Part shown: positions 10,021-19,800 of the stretch, one piece after another
Layout: every line of letters starts with the position of its first letter
Numbering within the stretch: position 1 is the first letter of the stretch
NCBI RefSeq assembly: GCF_042310355.1
Contig: NZ_JBHJMR010000013.1
Coordinates: forward strand, 18,937-82,936
DNA from: Wenzhouxiangella sp042310355
Lineage (GTDB): Bacteria; Pseudomonadota; Gammaproteobacteria; Xanthomonadales; Wenzhouxiangellaceae
Length of the DNA stretch: 64,000 nt
Reading direction: 5' to 3'
The notes under the pieces: model-generated
Database searches by the model: none
Told to the model about the DNA's origin: nothing
The model's input: the letters and a program-made list of their open reading frames with translations, nothing else
Translations under genes and position numbers: made by a program

Positions 10021-10235
10021 AAACGCAAAGACGCGAAGACGCAAAGAAAAAAACTGAAACAAAACCACGGAAGAACACCGAAAGCTCCGAACATATGTAG
10101 AGCTCGAATCCTGGCCTGAATACATCGATCGCTCACCGCTTCTAGTTGCAACCAGTTGAGGTTGGACTTCGGTGCATTCGGTGGCCTCCATCCCCTGGTT
10201 GAGTCAGTCCTTTGCGTCTTCGCGTCTTTGCGTTT
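10021..10235. repeat. Family C hairpin element, copy 1, with perfect 26-bp inverted ends
   Basis: Bases 10021-10046 and 10210-10235 are exact reverse complements. Each arm is made of near-tandem 8-base words (GCAAAGAC, GCGAAGAC, GCAAAG). Inner segments (around 10064-10090 and 10168-10193) are also partly complementary (CCACGGAAGAACACCGAAAG versus CCGAATGCACCGAAG after reversal). It separates the convergent folK and SDR genes and encodes nothing credible. Confidence 0.85.
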
Positions 10236-10248
10236 ACAAGGTTTTCTT

Positions 10249-11004
10249 TCACATATTCAACAAACGGCCGCCGTCGACGGCGAGGATCTGGCCGGTGATG
10301 TAGGGGGCGTCGAGGGCGAGGAAGGCGACGGCGCCGGCGATGTCTTCGGGCCGGCCCTGGCGCTGCAGGGGGACACGCTCGAGGATTTCGGCGCCCGCTT
10401 CGGGTGACTGCTCGCTCTCCGGCCAAAGGATTGCACCGGGTGCGACACCGTTGACGCGCACTTCCGGGGCCAGCTCGCGTGCGAGGGCGCGCGTCTGCGC
10501 GATCAGGCCGGCCTTGGCCTGGCTGTAGACCGGGTGATTCGGCAGCGGCACCAGGCCGTGGATGTCGACCATATTGACGATCGCGCCCTCGCGGGCGGAC
10601 AGCTCAGCCGCGCAGGCCTGCGCCAGGAAGAACGGCGCGCGCAAGTTGCTGGCCATCAGTTCGTCCCACTGCGCCGGCGTGGCCGAGCCGACCGGCGTGG
10701 GGTAGAAGGCCGAGGCGTTGTTGACCAGCACATCGATGCGACCGAAGGCCTCGAGCGCGGCGTCGCGAATGCGCTTCGGCGCGGCGTGTTCGGCCAGGTC
10801 GGCCTGCACCAGGGCCGCCGAGCCACGCCGCCGGTCCAGCAGCTCGTCGCGCAGCGCCTCGGCCTCGTCGGCCGATCCGCGGTAGTGGATCACCACATCC
10901 AGGCCGCGCGCGTGCAACGCACGGGTGATGGTCGCGCCGATCCGCCGGGCCGCGCCGGTTACAATCGCCACTCGTCCACGCTGTGCTTCCACGCTTGTCG
11001 TCAT
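10249..11004 (-). CDS. SDR family oxidoreductase, pteridine-reductase-like (FolM-type)
   Basis: 251 residues from ATG 11004, which has GGAG 6 bases upstream; an earlier ATG at 11016 is possible. It is a short-chain dehydrogenase with the Rossmann motif TGAARRIG, NNAS, and catalytic Tyr/Lys in YSQAKAGL. The TGxxxRxG form with Arg in place of the usual third Gly region is the marker of pteridine reductases, which reduce dihydropterins or dihydrofolate with NADPH. Position beside folB-folK supports this, though the genes are convergent. Its 5' end overlaps the possible start of the divergent midA gene. Substrate specificity is inferred, not shown. Confidence 0.82.
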   Translation of the reverse strand: MTTSVEAQRGRVAIVTGAARRIGATITRALHARGLDVVIHYRGSADEAEALRDELLDRRRGSAALVQADLAEHAAPKRIRDAALEAFGRIDVLVNNASAFYPTPVGSATPAQWDELMASNLRAPFFLAQACAAELSAREGAIVNMVDIHGLVPLPNHPVYSQAKAGLIAQTRALARELAPEVRVNGVAPGAILWPESEQSPEAGAEILERVPLQRQGRPEDIAGAVAFLALDAPYITGQILAVDGGRLLNM

Positions 11005-12173
11005 CCCGTTCTCCATCCCTGTCGCTGCCCGAGCCGCCGGCCGAACTGGTTGAGCTGAGCGAGGCGCTCAGCCGCAGGATCGTCGCCGAAATCGAGCGCG
11101 ACGGCCCCATGCCTTTCGACCGCTACATGTCCATGGCATTGTACGAGCCGGGGTTGGGCTACTACGTCAACGGCCTGCACAAGTTCGGCCAGGCGGGCGA
11201 TTTCGTGACCGCGCCGGAACAGGGCGGCCTGTTCGCCGCCGCGCTGGCGCGCCAGTGCGACGAGGTGGCCGCCGCGATCGGGGAGCAATGGACGCTGCTC
11301 GAGCTCGGCGCCGGTTCGGGCGTTCTGGCGCGCGAGATGCTGGCCGAACTGGCTTCACCGCCGCGGCAATACCTGATCCTCGAGCCCAGCGCGGCGCTGC
11401 GCGAAGTACAGCGCGAGAACCTGGCCGGGCTGCCGAAAGCGCTGCGTGAGCGGGTCCGCTGGATCGACACCCCGCCCGATGATCCCTTCGAGGGCGTCGT
11501 CATCGGCAATGAAGTCATCGACGCACTGGCCGTCGCGAAGTTCGAGATCGGTGAAGCCGGCCCGCTCGAGCAGCGCGTCGATTTCGACGGCAAGCGCCTG
11601 TGCTGGACCCGGCAGGCGCCCCGACCGAGGCTGTCGAAGGCGGTCGAGCAACTGCAGGAACGGCTCTCGAAGCCCCTGCCGGAAGGCTATGCCAGCGAGA
11701 TCTGCATCGACCTGCCCGGCTGGATCGAAACCGTCACCGGGCCGCTCTCGCGCGGCCTTGTCCTGTTCATCGACTACGGCTACCCGCGAGCGGAGTACTA
11801 CCATCCCGACCGCGGCGACGGCACCCTGGTCTGCCACTACCGGCACCGGGCGCATTTCGATCCCTTCGTCTGGCCGGGCCTGACCGACCTTTCGGCCTTC
11901 GTCGATTTCACCGCCGTGGCCGAGTCGGGTTTCGAAGCCGGGCTCGAGGTCGCCGGCTTCACCACCCAGGCCGGTTTCCTGCTCGCCCTGGGCGCCCACG
12001 AGGCGGTCGAGCGCGCCACCGGCGACGAACAGCGCCTGCGGCTGGCCGGCGAACTCAAGCGCCTGACCCTGCCCGGCGAGATGGGGGAGAAGTTCAAGGT
12101 GATCGGGTTGTCGCGGGGCCTCGACGAAGGCTTGAGCGGGTTCGGGTTGATGAGTCAGCTTCATAGGCTTTGA
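10983..12173 (+). CDS. MidA/NDUFAF7-family SAM-dependent methyltransferase
   Basis: 396 residues if translation starts at GTG 10983; TTG 10995 is an alternative. There is no ATG before the conserved region, so the start is uncertain. Family signatures: GPMPFDRYMSMALYEPGLGYY, the gap then GDFVTAPEQGGLFAAALA, SAM motif I LLELGAGSGVLAREML, GVVIGNEVIDALAV, and LVLFIDYGYPRAEYY. The mitochondrial homologue NDUFAF7 symmetrically dimethylates an arginine in a complex I subunit; the bacterial target is not settled. The first codons overlap the start region of the opposite-strand SDR, so both genes must share a compact control region. Confidence 0.9.
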   Translation: MLPRLSSSRSPSLSLPEPPAELVELSEALSRRIVAEIERDGPMPFDRYMSMALYEPGLGYYVNGLHKFGQAGDFVTAPEQGGLFAAALARQCDEVAAAIGEQWTLLELGAGSGVLAREMLAELASPPRQYLILEPSAALREVQRENLAGLPKALRERVRWIDTPPDDPFEGVVIGNEVIDALAVAKFEIGEAGPLEQRVDFDGKRLCWTRQAPRPRLSKAVEQLQERLSKPLPEGYASEICIDLPGWIETVTGPLSRGLVLFIDYGYPRAEYYHPDRGDGTLVCHYRHRAHFDPFVWPGLTDLSAFVDFTAVAESGFEAGLEVAGFTTQAGFLLALGAHEAVERATGDEQRLRLAGELKRLTLPGEMGEKFKVIGLSRGLDEGLSGFGLMSQLHRL

Positions 12174-12176
12174 AGA

Positions 12177-12340
12177 AGGTTTCAGGGTTCAGGGTTCAGG
12201 TTTCAGGGGCGGGCAGCGGCGAGGGGTGCGGGGCGGCATTGCCGCGAGACCTTGCAACTCTCCAATGCCTGCGCGGCGCCGCCGCCCCGCACGGCTTTCG
12301 GCTGCCGACCTGAAACCTGAACCCTGAAACCTGAAACCTT
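12177..12340. repeat. Family B hairpin element, copy 1 (TTTCAGG words)
   Basis: The left arm (12177-12218) is a run of GGTTTCAGG/GGTTCAGG words and the right arm (12301-12340) is its reverse complement (CCTGAAACC/CCTGAACC words). Inside, GTGCGGGGCGGC (12227-12238) pairs exactly with GCCGCCCCGCAC (12281-12292). The whole element can fold as one long hairpin. It fills most of the gap between midA and the GMC oxidoreductase. Confidence 0.88.
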
Positions 12341-12403
12341 TAGTCCCCCAACTCTATTTCGGACGCCTATCCTCGATAATGAGACAAATTCGGCTACAGC
12401 ACC

Positions 12404-14023
12404 ATGTCCAAGAGCTTTGACTACATCATCGTCGGCGCCGGTTCGGCCGGTTGCGTGCTCGCCAACCGGCTCAGCGCCGATCCGGCGGTCAGCGTGTTGC
12501 TGCTCGAGGCCGGGCCGCGCGACTGGAATCCGTTCATCCACATGCCCGCCGGCCTGTCCAAGCTGGTCAATTTCAAGTCCCTGAACTGGAACTACGAGAC
12601 CGAGCCGGAACCCGCGCTCAACAACCGTCGCCTGTACTGGCCGCGCGGCAAGGTGCTGGGCGGGTCGAGCTCGATCAACGCGATGTGCTACTCGCGCGGG
12701 CACCGCAGCGACTACGACGACTGGGCGGACGCCGGCAACGAAGGCTGGGCTTGGCGCGACGTGCTGCCCTACTTCCGTCGCTCCGAGGACCAGGCACGCG
12801 GCGAGTCGGAACTGCACGGCGTGGGCGGGCCCCTGAGCGTTTCCGACCTGGGCTACACGAACCCGCTCAGCGACGTGTTCATCCAGGCCGCCGAGCAGGC
12901 CGGCTTTGCCCGCAATCCCGATTTCAACGGCCCGGCCCAGCGCGGCGTGGGCTTCTACCAGGTCACCCAGCGCCAGGGGCGGCGCTGCAGCACGGCCACC
13001 GGCTACCTCAGCCCGGTCAAGTCCCGGCCCAACCTGACCGTGCTCACCGGCGCATTCACGCTGAACCTGACCTTCTCCGCCGGCGACCGAATCGGCGGCG
13101 TGCGATACCGGCGTCACGGCGTGACCCACACCGCGCTGGCCGAGCGCGAGGTGCTGCTGACCGCCGGTGCGATCAACTCGCCGCAGCTGCTGATGGTTTC
13201 GGGCATCGGCCCGGCCGGCATGCTCGAGGCCGCCGGCGTGCGCTGTCGGCACGAGCTGCTCGAGGTCGGCCGTAACCTCCAGGACCATCTCGACGTCTGC
13301 ACCCTCACGCGTTGCTCGCAGCCGGTCACCTACGACCAGCTCAACGAACTGCGCGTGGGCCTGCGCTATTTCCTGCACCACGAGGGCGAAGGCACCTCGA
13401 ACATCGCCGAGGCCGGAGCCTTCCTCGTCAGCGGGCGCGGGCGCGACGATCGCCCGGACATCCAGATGCATTTCGTGCCGGCGCTGCTCGACGACCACGG
13501 GCGCAACCGCCTGCCCGGCGACGGCTACACGCTGCACGCCTGTCCCCTGCGTCCGCAGAGCCGGGGCCACCTGGCGATTCGCTCCGGCGACGCGCGCGAG
13601 CCGATTGCCATCCACGCCAACTACCTCAGCGAGGCCGAGGACCTGGAGATGATGCTCGAATGCGTCAGGCTCTCGCGCCGCATTCTCGAGCAGCCGGCTT
13701 TCCGCCCTTTCCGCGCCCACGAGATCTATCCCGGCGACGACGTGCGCGATCGCGACGCCCTGATCGAGTTCGTCCGCACCAAGGCCGAGACCATCTACCA
13801 CCCGGTCGGGACCTGCCGCATGGGGAGCGACCCGCACGCCGTAGTCGACCCGCAGCTGAAAGTCCGCGGCCTGCAGGGCCTGCGCGTGGTCGACGCCTCG
13901 ATCATGCCCACGCTCGTCGGCGGCAACACCAACGCCCCGACGGTCATGATCGCGGAGAAGGCGGCCGACATGATCCGCGAAGAAGTCGCGGCCCGCCCGG
14001 CGCAAGCCGGCGAAGCCGCCTGA
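12404..14023 (+). CDS. GMC-family FAD-dependent oxidoreductase (choline dehydrogenase-like)
   Basis: 539 residues. GMC enzymes oxidise alcohols with FAD. The FAD-binding GAGSAGCVLANRLS is at residues about 11-24 and LLLEAG follows. The GMC signature PRGKVLGGSSSINAM is at about 84-98, the second signature GAINSPQLLMVSGIGP follows, and the C-terminal catalytic part contains IYHPVGTCRMG (His) and GGNTNAPTVMIAEKAAD (Asn). Family wording is closest to choline and alkyl-alcohol dehydrogenases, but no betB or choline transporter is adjacent, so the substrate is open. It runs convergently to within 4 bases of the M48 peptidase stop. Confidence 0.93.
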   Translation: MSKSFDYIIVGAGSAGCVLANRLSADPAVSVLLLEAGPRDWNPFIHMPAGLSKLVNFKSLNWNYETEPEPALNNRRLYWPRGKVLGGSSSINAMCYSRGHRSDYDDWADAGNEGWAWRDVLPYFRRSEDQARGESELHGVGGPLSVSDLGYTNPLSDVFIQAAEQAGFARNPDFNGPAQRGVGFYQVTQRQGRRCSTATGYLSPVKSRPNLTVLTGAFTLNLTFSAGDRIGGVRYRRHGVTHTALAEREVLLTAGAINSPQLLMVSGIGPAGMLEAAGVRCRHELLEVGRNLQDHLDVCTLTRCSQPVTYDQLNELRVGLRYFLHHEGEGTSNIAEAGAFLVSGRGRDDRPDIQMHFVPALLDDHGRNRLPGDGYTLHACPLRPQSRGHLAIRSGDAREPIAIHANYLSEAEDLEMMLECVRLSRRILEQPAFRPFRAHEIYPGDDVRDRDALIEFVRTKAETIYHPVGTCRMGSDPHAVVDPQLKVRGLQGLRVVDASIMPTLVGGNTNAPTVMIAEKAADMIREEVAARPAQAGEAA

Positions 14024-14027
14024 GCAC

Positions 14028-15914
14028 TCAGGACTCGCGCGTGCCCATCAGCGGCAGGGGCACGTGCAAGAGCGCGCACACCACGCGCAGCAGGTCGAGT
14101 TCATCATCGACGACCTGTTCGTCGTAGGCGGCGCAGCGCAGGAGCGCGACCACCAGCGAATGCTTCGAGGCCGGCCGCAGGTCGTCGAGCCGGGCGAGCA
14201 GGTCGTCGAGGCGGCCGGCCCAGCCGGCGGTGTCGGGCATGGCCGGAATCTGCCCCTCGAGCTCGGCCATGCCGGCGCCGAAGGCTGCCTCGGCCGCGGC
14301 GGAATCCTCCGGGTGGCCGTAACGCGCCAGGATGGCCATCAGCTCGGTTGCTTCGGGCTTGCGTGACGCGAGCTTGCGGCGGCCGGTAGCGGCGGCCCGG
14401 GCCGGTCTCAGGGCGTCCCGGACCAGGGCATTGACCAGGCGCGTGAGCGCGAACTCGTGCATGTCGATCTTGCCGTCGGCCTGCGCCAGCCCGTCGAGCA
14501 GGCGCATGAAGTCCATCAGCTCCGCCTCCGGCCGACGACGAATCTGCGGGAAGGCCAGCTCCACCAGCGGCAGGCGAATGGCGCGCGGCTGATCGACCAG
14601 CGTCTCGCGCAGATGACGCACCTTCTCCTCGCTGTCGCCGCCGAGGGTGCGCGCGACCTGCAGTAGCTGCCGCTCGCGCACCTCGCGATCGGCGCTGATC
14701 AAAAGGCAGCAAACCAGCTCCGGCGCCCACTCGTCGGAGTGGGCGGCTTGCTCGAGCCGGGAAGGAATGCCCGCGGCCATCACCGCCGCCGTCAATGCCT
14801 GTTCCAGGCCGGGCTGGCCGATCTGTTCGGCCAGGTTGCCCAGATCGGTGACCAGCCGCGTGGGATCGACACCGCCGGCCGCCGCCTCCTCGACCTGTTG
14901 GCGACGCGCTGCTTCTTCCGCCTCGGCCTTGCGCGCCTGGGCGTGGCGTTTCATGTCCTGCGCGATCTGTGCCAGCTCCTCGGACCGGAACGAGGGGTCG
15001 ACGGCCTTGATCCGCTTTTCCAGCGGCGGATGCGTGGCGAAGGCCTGGTAGCCCATGCCGGTCGAGAACAGCATGTGTCCGACTTCCTCGGTGTCGGCGG
15101 TCATGAACGAGCCGGCCTGGAGCGCGCCGATTTTCTTGAGCGCGTTGCCGATGCCGTCGGGGTTGCGCGTGAACTGCACGGCCGAGGCGTCGGCCAGGTA
15201 CTCGCGCTGGCGCGAGACGGCGGCCTTGATCCAGCGCCCGAAGAACAGCCCGATGTAGCCGATCACCACCACACCCAGACCCGCCAGGACGGCCGGCGCG
15301 GCGCCGCGGCTGTCGCGGGCGAAGCGGGCGGAGTAGAGCAGCTTGCGCCCGAGGATGGCGATCACCAGGATGCCGAACAGAAGGCCGATCAGGCGGATAT
15401 TGAGCCGCATGTCGCCGTTGAGAACATGGCTGAACTCGTGGGCGATCACGCCCTGGAGTTCATCGCGGTCGAGGTGCTCGAGCGTTCCGCGGGTGACCGC
15501 CACCGCCGCGTCGGCCGGCGAGAAACCGGCGGCGAAGGCGTTGATTCCCTGCTCGTGCTCGAGCACGTAGATCTCGGGCACCGGCACGCCGGAGGCGATG
15601 GCCATTTCCTCGACCACGTTGCGCAGCCTGCGGCGCAGTGGGTCGGTGGTATCGCCGTCGATCCGCGTCCCGCCCATGGCCTGGGCAACCTCGCCGCCAC
15701 CGCCGCGCAATTGCAGCGAGCGGACCGCACTGGCCCCCAGGATCACGCCACCGGTCACAACCGTCGCCCAGACCAGGTTCCAGGGATCGGGGCCGAGGGC
15801 GAAAAAGACAAAGACGTCCACCGCGGCGATGATCGCCAGCACCGCGAGGGCGAACATGACGATCAGGAATTTGCTCTGTCGGCGGGCCTTGTCCTGGTGC
15901 TCGAAGAAGTTCAT
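14028..15914 (-). CDS. M48-family (HtpX-like) membrane metalloprotease with TerB-like C-terminal extension
   Basis: 628 residues, more than twice E. coli HtpX. Two membrane spans (about 16-38 and 46-64) are followed by the peptidase domain with zinc motif HEFSH (His159, Glu160, His163), then two further hydrophobic stretches around 178-230 and PPLEKRIKAVDPSF. Residues about 330-628 are an extra helical region with LLDGLAQADGKIDMHEF and YDEQVVDDELDLLRVV, resembling TerB-like helical bundles found fused to such peptidases. The lemA gene lies upstream on the same strand, a recurrent pairing, but a 270-bp repeat separates them. The likely role is membrane-protein quality control; substrates are unknown. 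Confidence 0.9.
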   Translation of the reverse strand: MNFFEHQDKARRQSKFLIVMFALAVLAIIAAVDVFVFFALGPDPWNLVWATVVTGGVILGASAVRSLQLRGGGGEVAQAMGGTRIDGDTTDPLRRRLRNVVEEMAIASGVPVPEIYVLEHEQGINAFAAGFSPADAAVAVTRGTLEHLDRDELQGVIAHEFSHVLNGDMRLNIRLIGLLFGILVIAILGRKLLYSARFARDSRGAAPAVLAGLGVVVIGYIGLFFGRWIKAAVSRQREYLADASAVQFTRNPDGIGNALKKIGALQAGSFMTADTEEVGHMLFSTGMGYQAFATHPPLEKRIKAVDPSFRSEELAQIAQDMKRHAQARKAEAEEAARRQQVEEAAAGGVDPTRLVTDLGNLAEQIGQPGLEQALTAAVMAAGIPSRLEQAAHSDEWAPELVCCLLISADREVRERQLLQVARTLGGDSEEKVRHLRETLVDQPRAIRLPLVELAFPQIRRRPEAELMDFMRLLDGLAQADGKIDMHEFALTRLVNALVRDALRPARAAATGRRKLASRKPEATELMAILARYGHPEDSAAAEAAFGAGMAELEGQIPAMPDTAGWAGRLDDLLARLDDLRPASKHSLVVALLRCAAYDEQVVDDELDLLRVVCALLHVPLPLMGTRES

Positions 15915-15922
15915 ACGATAAG

Positions 15923-16195
15923 AAAGGTTTCAGGGTTCAGGTTTCAGGTTTCAGGGCGGCAGCCGCGTAGCCTTGGGGGGCGGCTTCGCCGCGAGACTGC
16001 GTAGGTCTCGGTTAAATCCGCGACGGACGACCTTGCGGCCTGTACACGCAGCGCTAGGCGTGTCCAGATCATCTACGTCGTCCGTCGGCGATGCGACGCC
16101 GACCCACGGGGGCTTCGATCCGACAACGCGGCAAAGCCGCCCCGCGATGATCTCAGTTGCCGACCTGAAACCTGAACCCTGAAACCTGAAACCTT
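15923..16195. repeat. Family B hairpin element, copy 2, inside the lemA-M48 gene pair
   Basis: Left arm 15923-15963 and right arm 16157-16195 are inverted copies made of GGTTTCAGG/GGTTCAGG words, as in the copy at 12.2 kb. The inner GGGGCGGCTTCGCCGCG (15976-15992) has its partner near 16126-16144. The 100-base centre contains a further foldback around GACGGACGAC and GTCGTCCGTC. It fills the space between the lemA stop and the M48 start. Confidence 0.87.
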
Positions 16196-16199
16196 GTTT

Positions 16200-16784
16200 T
16201 TAACCAAAATCCACCTGGACGGCTTCACGCTTCTCGGGGTCGTCGATCTCGAGCAGCTCGGCCGGCTTGAAGGTGAACATGCCGGCGATGATGTTGGCCG
16301 GGAAGCTCTCGCGCAGGGTGTTGTAGTGCATGACCATGTCGTTGAAGGCCTGGCGTGCGAAGGCGACCTTGTTTTCCGTGCTGGTCAGCTCCTCGGACAG
16401 CTGCATCATGTTCTGGTTGGCCTTGAGGTCGGGATAGTTCTCGGACAGGGCGAACAGGCGTCCGAGTGCGCCCGACAGACCCTGCTCGGCCTGCGACAGC
16501 TTGCGCATGGCGTCCGGATCGGAGGGGTCGGCCGCGGCGGCCTTGAGCTGCTGGTGCGCGCCGTTGCGGGCCTGGATGACGCCTTCGAGGGTTTCGCGCT
16601 CGTGCGTCATGTACTTCTTGGCCACTTCGACCAGGTTGGGAATCAGGTCGTGGCGGCGGTTGAGCTGGACGTCGATCTGCGCGAAGGCGTTCTTGTAGCG
16701 ATTGCGCGCGGCGACCAGGCGGTTGTAGATCGTGATGGCGAAAAACGCCGCCGCGACGATAAGGATCAGCAGTACCCATTCCAT
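16200..16784 (-). CDS. lemA: LemA family protein
   Basis: 194 residues. One N-terminal membrane helix (about residues 3-20, WVLLILIVAAAFFAITIYN) is followed by the family signature LVAARNRYKNAFAQIDVQLNRRHDLIPNLVE and a helical domain ending in FTFKPAELLEIDD. LemA proteins are inner-membrane anchored with the domain outside; their function is not defined, but they are repeatedly encoded beside HtpX-like peptidases, as here. The repeat element between the two genes may separate their expression. Confidence 0.95.
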   Translation of the reverse strand: MEWVLLILIVAAAFFAITIYNRLVAARNRYKNAFAQIDVQLNRRHDLIPNLVEVAKKYMTHERETLEGVIQARNGAHQQLKAAAADPSDPDAMRKLSQAEQGLSGALGRLFALSENYPDLKANQNMMQLSEELTSTENKVAFARQAFNDMVMHYNTLRESFPANIIAGMFTFKPAELLEIDDPEKREAVQVDFG

Positions 16785-16819
16785 GGGTGGTTCCTCCCAG
16801 GAGAAGTCAGGCGTCCAGT

Positions 16820-19800
16820 TTACCCGCTCGGATCGGCACCGTCATCGCCTGCGATACGCAGGTCGAACAGCAGCCCGACGAAGCGACTCTCGACCAGCGG
16901 CCAGCGCAGGAACTGCGCCCCCTGCGGCAGCAGCGGCGGTGGCCCGGCGCGCGAGGGAAACGGCGACTGCAGCCAGGCCAGGGCCCCGGCACCGCGGCGC
17001 CACTGATCGAGCCGCTCGGCATCGCTCTCGTCCAGGGTCGAGGGGTCGACCAGCAACAGGTCGCAGTCGCGCGGCGCATCACGCCCATCGAGCAGGCGAA
17101 TGCCCCATCGCCCGGCAAGGCGGCGAAGAACGCGCATGGTCGGCGGCGGAACCCGGGCACAGACGGTCTGGCCCTCGAGCAAGCCGGACAGGCTGCCGGC
17201 CATCGATTCGTCGCCGTGGTCGAGCACGGGCAGACGAACGCGGAAGCGGCTGCCGCCGTGGCAGCTCTCGATCAGGTCGAGCTTGCCCGCCATGGCATCG
17301 ACCAGCTTGCGGCAGATCGCCAGGCCCAGGCCCGAGCCGCTGTAGGACCGGGTAATCGAGGCGTCGAGCTGGGTGAAGGGTTCGAACAGCCGCTTGCGGT
17401 CGCGCTCGCCGATTCCGGGCCCGGAGTCGGAAACGACGACGACCAGCTGCCCGTCGCGCCCGATCTCGGCGCTCATCTCGATGCCGCCGCGATCAGTGAA
17501 CTTCACCGCATTGCTCAGCAGGTTGCCCAGCACCTGGCTGATGCGGTCGCTGTCGCCGGTGGCCGACAGCGGCAGGTCAGCCGACAGGCGCAGGCGAAGA
17601 TCCAGGCCCTTCTTCGCGGCGTTGGGCGCATGCAGGTCCACGACCTGTTCGAGCATGGCCGTCAGGTCGAAGGGCTGAGCGTTGAGGCTCATCCGGCCGG
17701 CCTCGATTCGCGAGATATCGAGCACGTCGTCGATGATCCGCTGAAGCTGGAGGCCGGACTGGCGAAGCGTATCGAGGATGTCCTGCTGGCCGGGCTCGGT
17801 TTCGGTTTCGTAGAGCAACTCGACCATGCCCAGAACGCCGTGCAAGGGGGTGCGGATTTCGTGGCTCATCGTCGCCAGGAACTCCGACTTGGCGTTGCTG
17901 GCCTGCTCGGCGCGCTCGGCCAGTGAGCGCACGCGCTGCAGCAAAAGGGCGTTGTGGAGCGCCTGGCCGGCCATTTCCTCCAGCAGCCGCAAGCGTTCGC
18001 GGACAGCGCTCGAGGTCTCGACCCTCGGCCGCTCGACCAGCACCCGGGCAACCTCGCGCTGCCCCACCTGCAGGGCCACGGCGAGATCCCGCGCGCCATC
18101 GGCTTGTTCGAGCCGCTGGCGCCACTGCGCCCGCGCAAGCTGCGGCGCCTCGGGATCGGAGCACACCAGTTCGCGCGGAAGGTGACTCTCGAGATAGCCC
18201 AGCCAGGCGACGCGGCCCCCGGTCACGTGCACGATCTCGGTGGCGATGGTCTCGGCCAGGGAAATCGGCTCCAGGCTGCGATTGAGTCGCGTGATGATCA
18301 GGCGCTGCTCTTCGGCCAGCGCGCGTTTCTGCCTCGCCTCGCGCATGTCCCGGCGCCGCCGGTTGGCGCGACGGTAGCCGCGCAGGCCGACGCCGGCGCC
18401 CGTCACCGCGAACAGGCCGTAGGCCGCCAGCGCCCAGCCGCTGAGCCAGGGGGGCTGGCGAATCTTGATGGCCACGGCGTCGCCTCGTTCACTCCAGGGG
18501 CCGTCCGGCGCGGCGGCTTGAACGCTGAAACGATAGTCGCCCGGCGGCAGGCTCGAGTAGTAGTGCCGGGTCTGGCCGATGAGGTCGATCCATTCGTTGT
18601 CCCAGCCTTCCAGCTTGATGCGATAGCGGGTGCGCTCGTGCGCCAGGTAGGTGGTGGCCAGGAAGTCGACGAACACGCTGTTGTTGTCGTGATCGAGTTC
18701 GATCTGCGGCGAGGTTCCGGGTCCGAGTGCGATGCTGCGATCGCCGGCCTGTACGCGCGACAGGTGCACACGGGGCGCCACGGATACGCCGCTGACGGCG
18801 TCCGGGTCGACCGCGACGATACCGCCCAGGCCGGCGAAGGCCAGGCGACCGTCCGGCAGGGGCTGGGCGGTATTTTCACCGAACTCGACCGGGGCCAGGC
18901 CGTCACGGCGTGAAAAATGCCGCAGGCTCCCGTCCGCCGGACGGAAACGCGACAGGCCGCTGGTTCGCGTCAGCCAGATATCGCCGTGACCGTCGGGCAG
19001 GACGTTGATCAAGCGCCCCGGCGGCAGCCGGTCGGAAAGGTTGATCGCCTCGACCCGGCTCAGGCCTTCGCCGCGGTCACGCCAGAGCTCGAGGGATTCG
19101 TCGGTCGCGAGCCAAAGTTCATCGTCGCGCCAGGCCGCCGAAGCCAGGGGCTGGGAATGATCGACGGGCTGCCGGACGAACCCGCGCGAGTCGTCCCATC
19201 GATACAGCCCCCCGGAAGCAAGCAGCCACCAGCGCCCGCCGGGGCCCCGCATCAGCTCGCGACCGGCGGATTCGGGCAGATGATTTCGCCCCTCGCCCGC
19301 GGCATGGAAGCGCTCACGCTCGCCGCTGTGCTCGTCGATGAGCAGCAAACCGGCGTCCCGGGTGGCGAGCCACAGGCGGTCTTCGTCCTTGCGACGCAGA
19401 AAGGCGAAAGTGCCGGAGTCGAGTTCCTTGCGGTGCACAAGAACGTCGTGCCGGCCGTCGGGGCCCAGCTCGATGCGCACCACCGATGTCTGGGTGGTCA
19501 CGTAGAGCAGGTCGGCCTCACGCCACACCTCCAGGACATTGGCGCCGGCGAGCGCCTCGCGGGCCGCCTGCGGAATGACGGGCCCGGATTCGCCCCCGCC
19601 CCGACCCGGCAGGAATTCGAGCTGCCCGCGCAAGCCGCCGACCCAGAAGCCCCCGGCGCGGCCGTCCCAGTCGAGGCTGGTGACCGGATCGATCGTCAAG
19701 CGCGCGCCTTCGGTATCTCCGGGCACCGGCTGGTAGCGCTCGAATGCGGAAAAGCCGGGCGGCAGGTACGCCGCACCACTGCGGGTCGTGGTCAGCCACA

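Noticed and set aside
9812..10191. Short frames in the folK-SDR gap
   Set aside because: They lie in foldback repeats and encode the low-complexity words of the arms.
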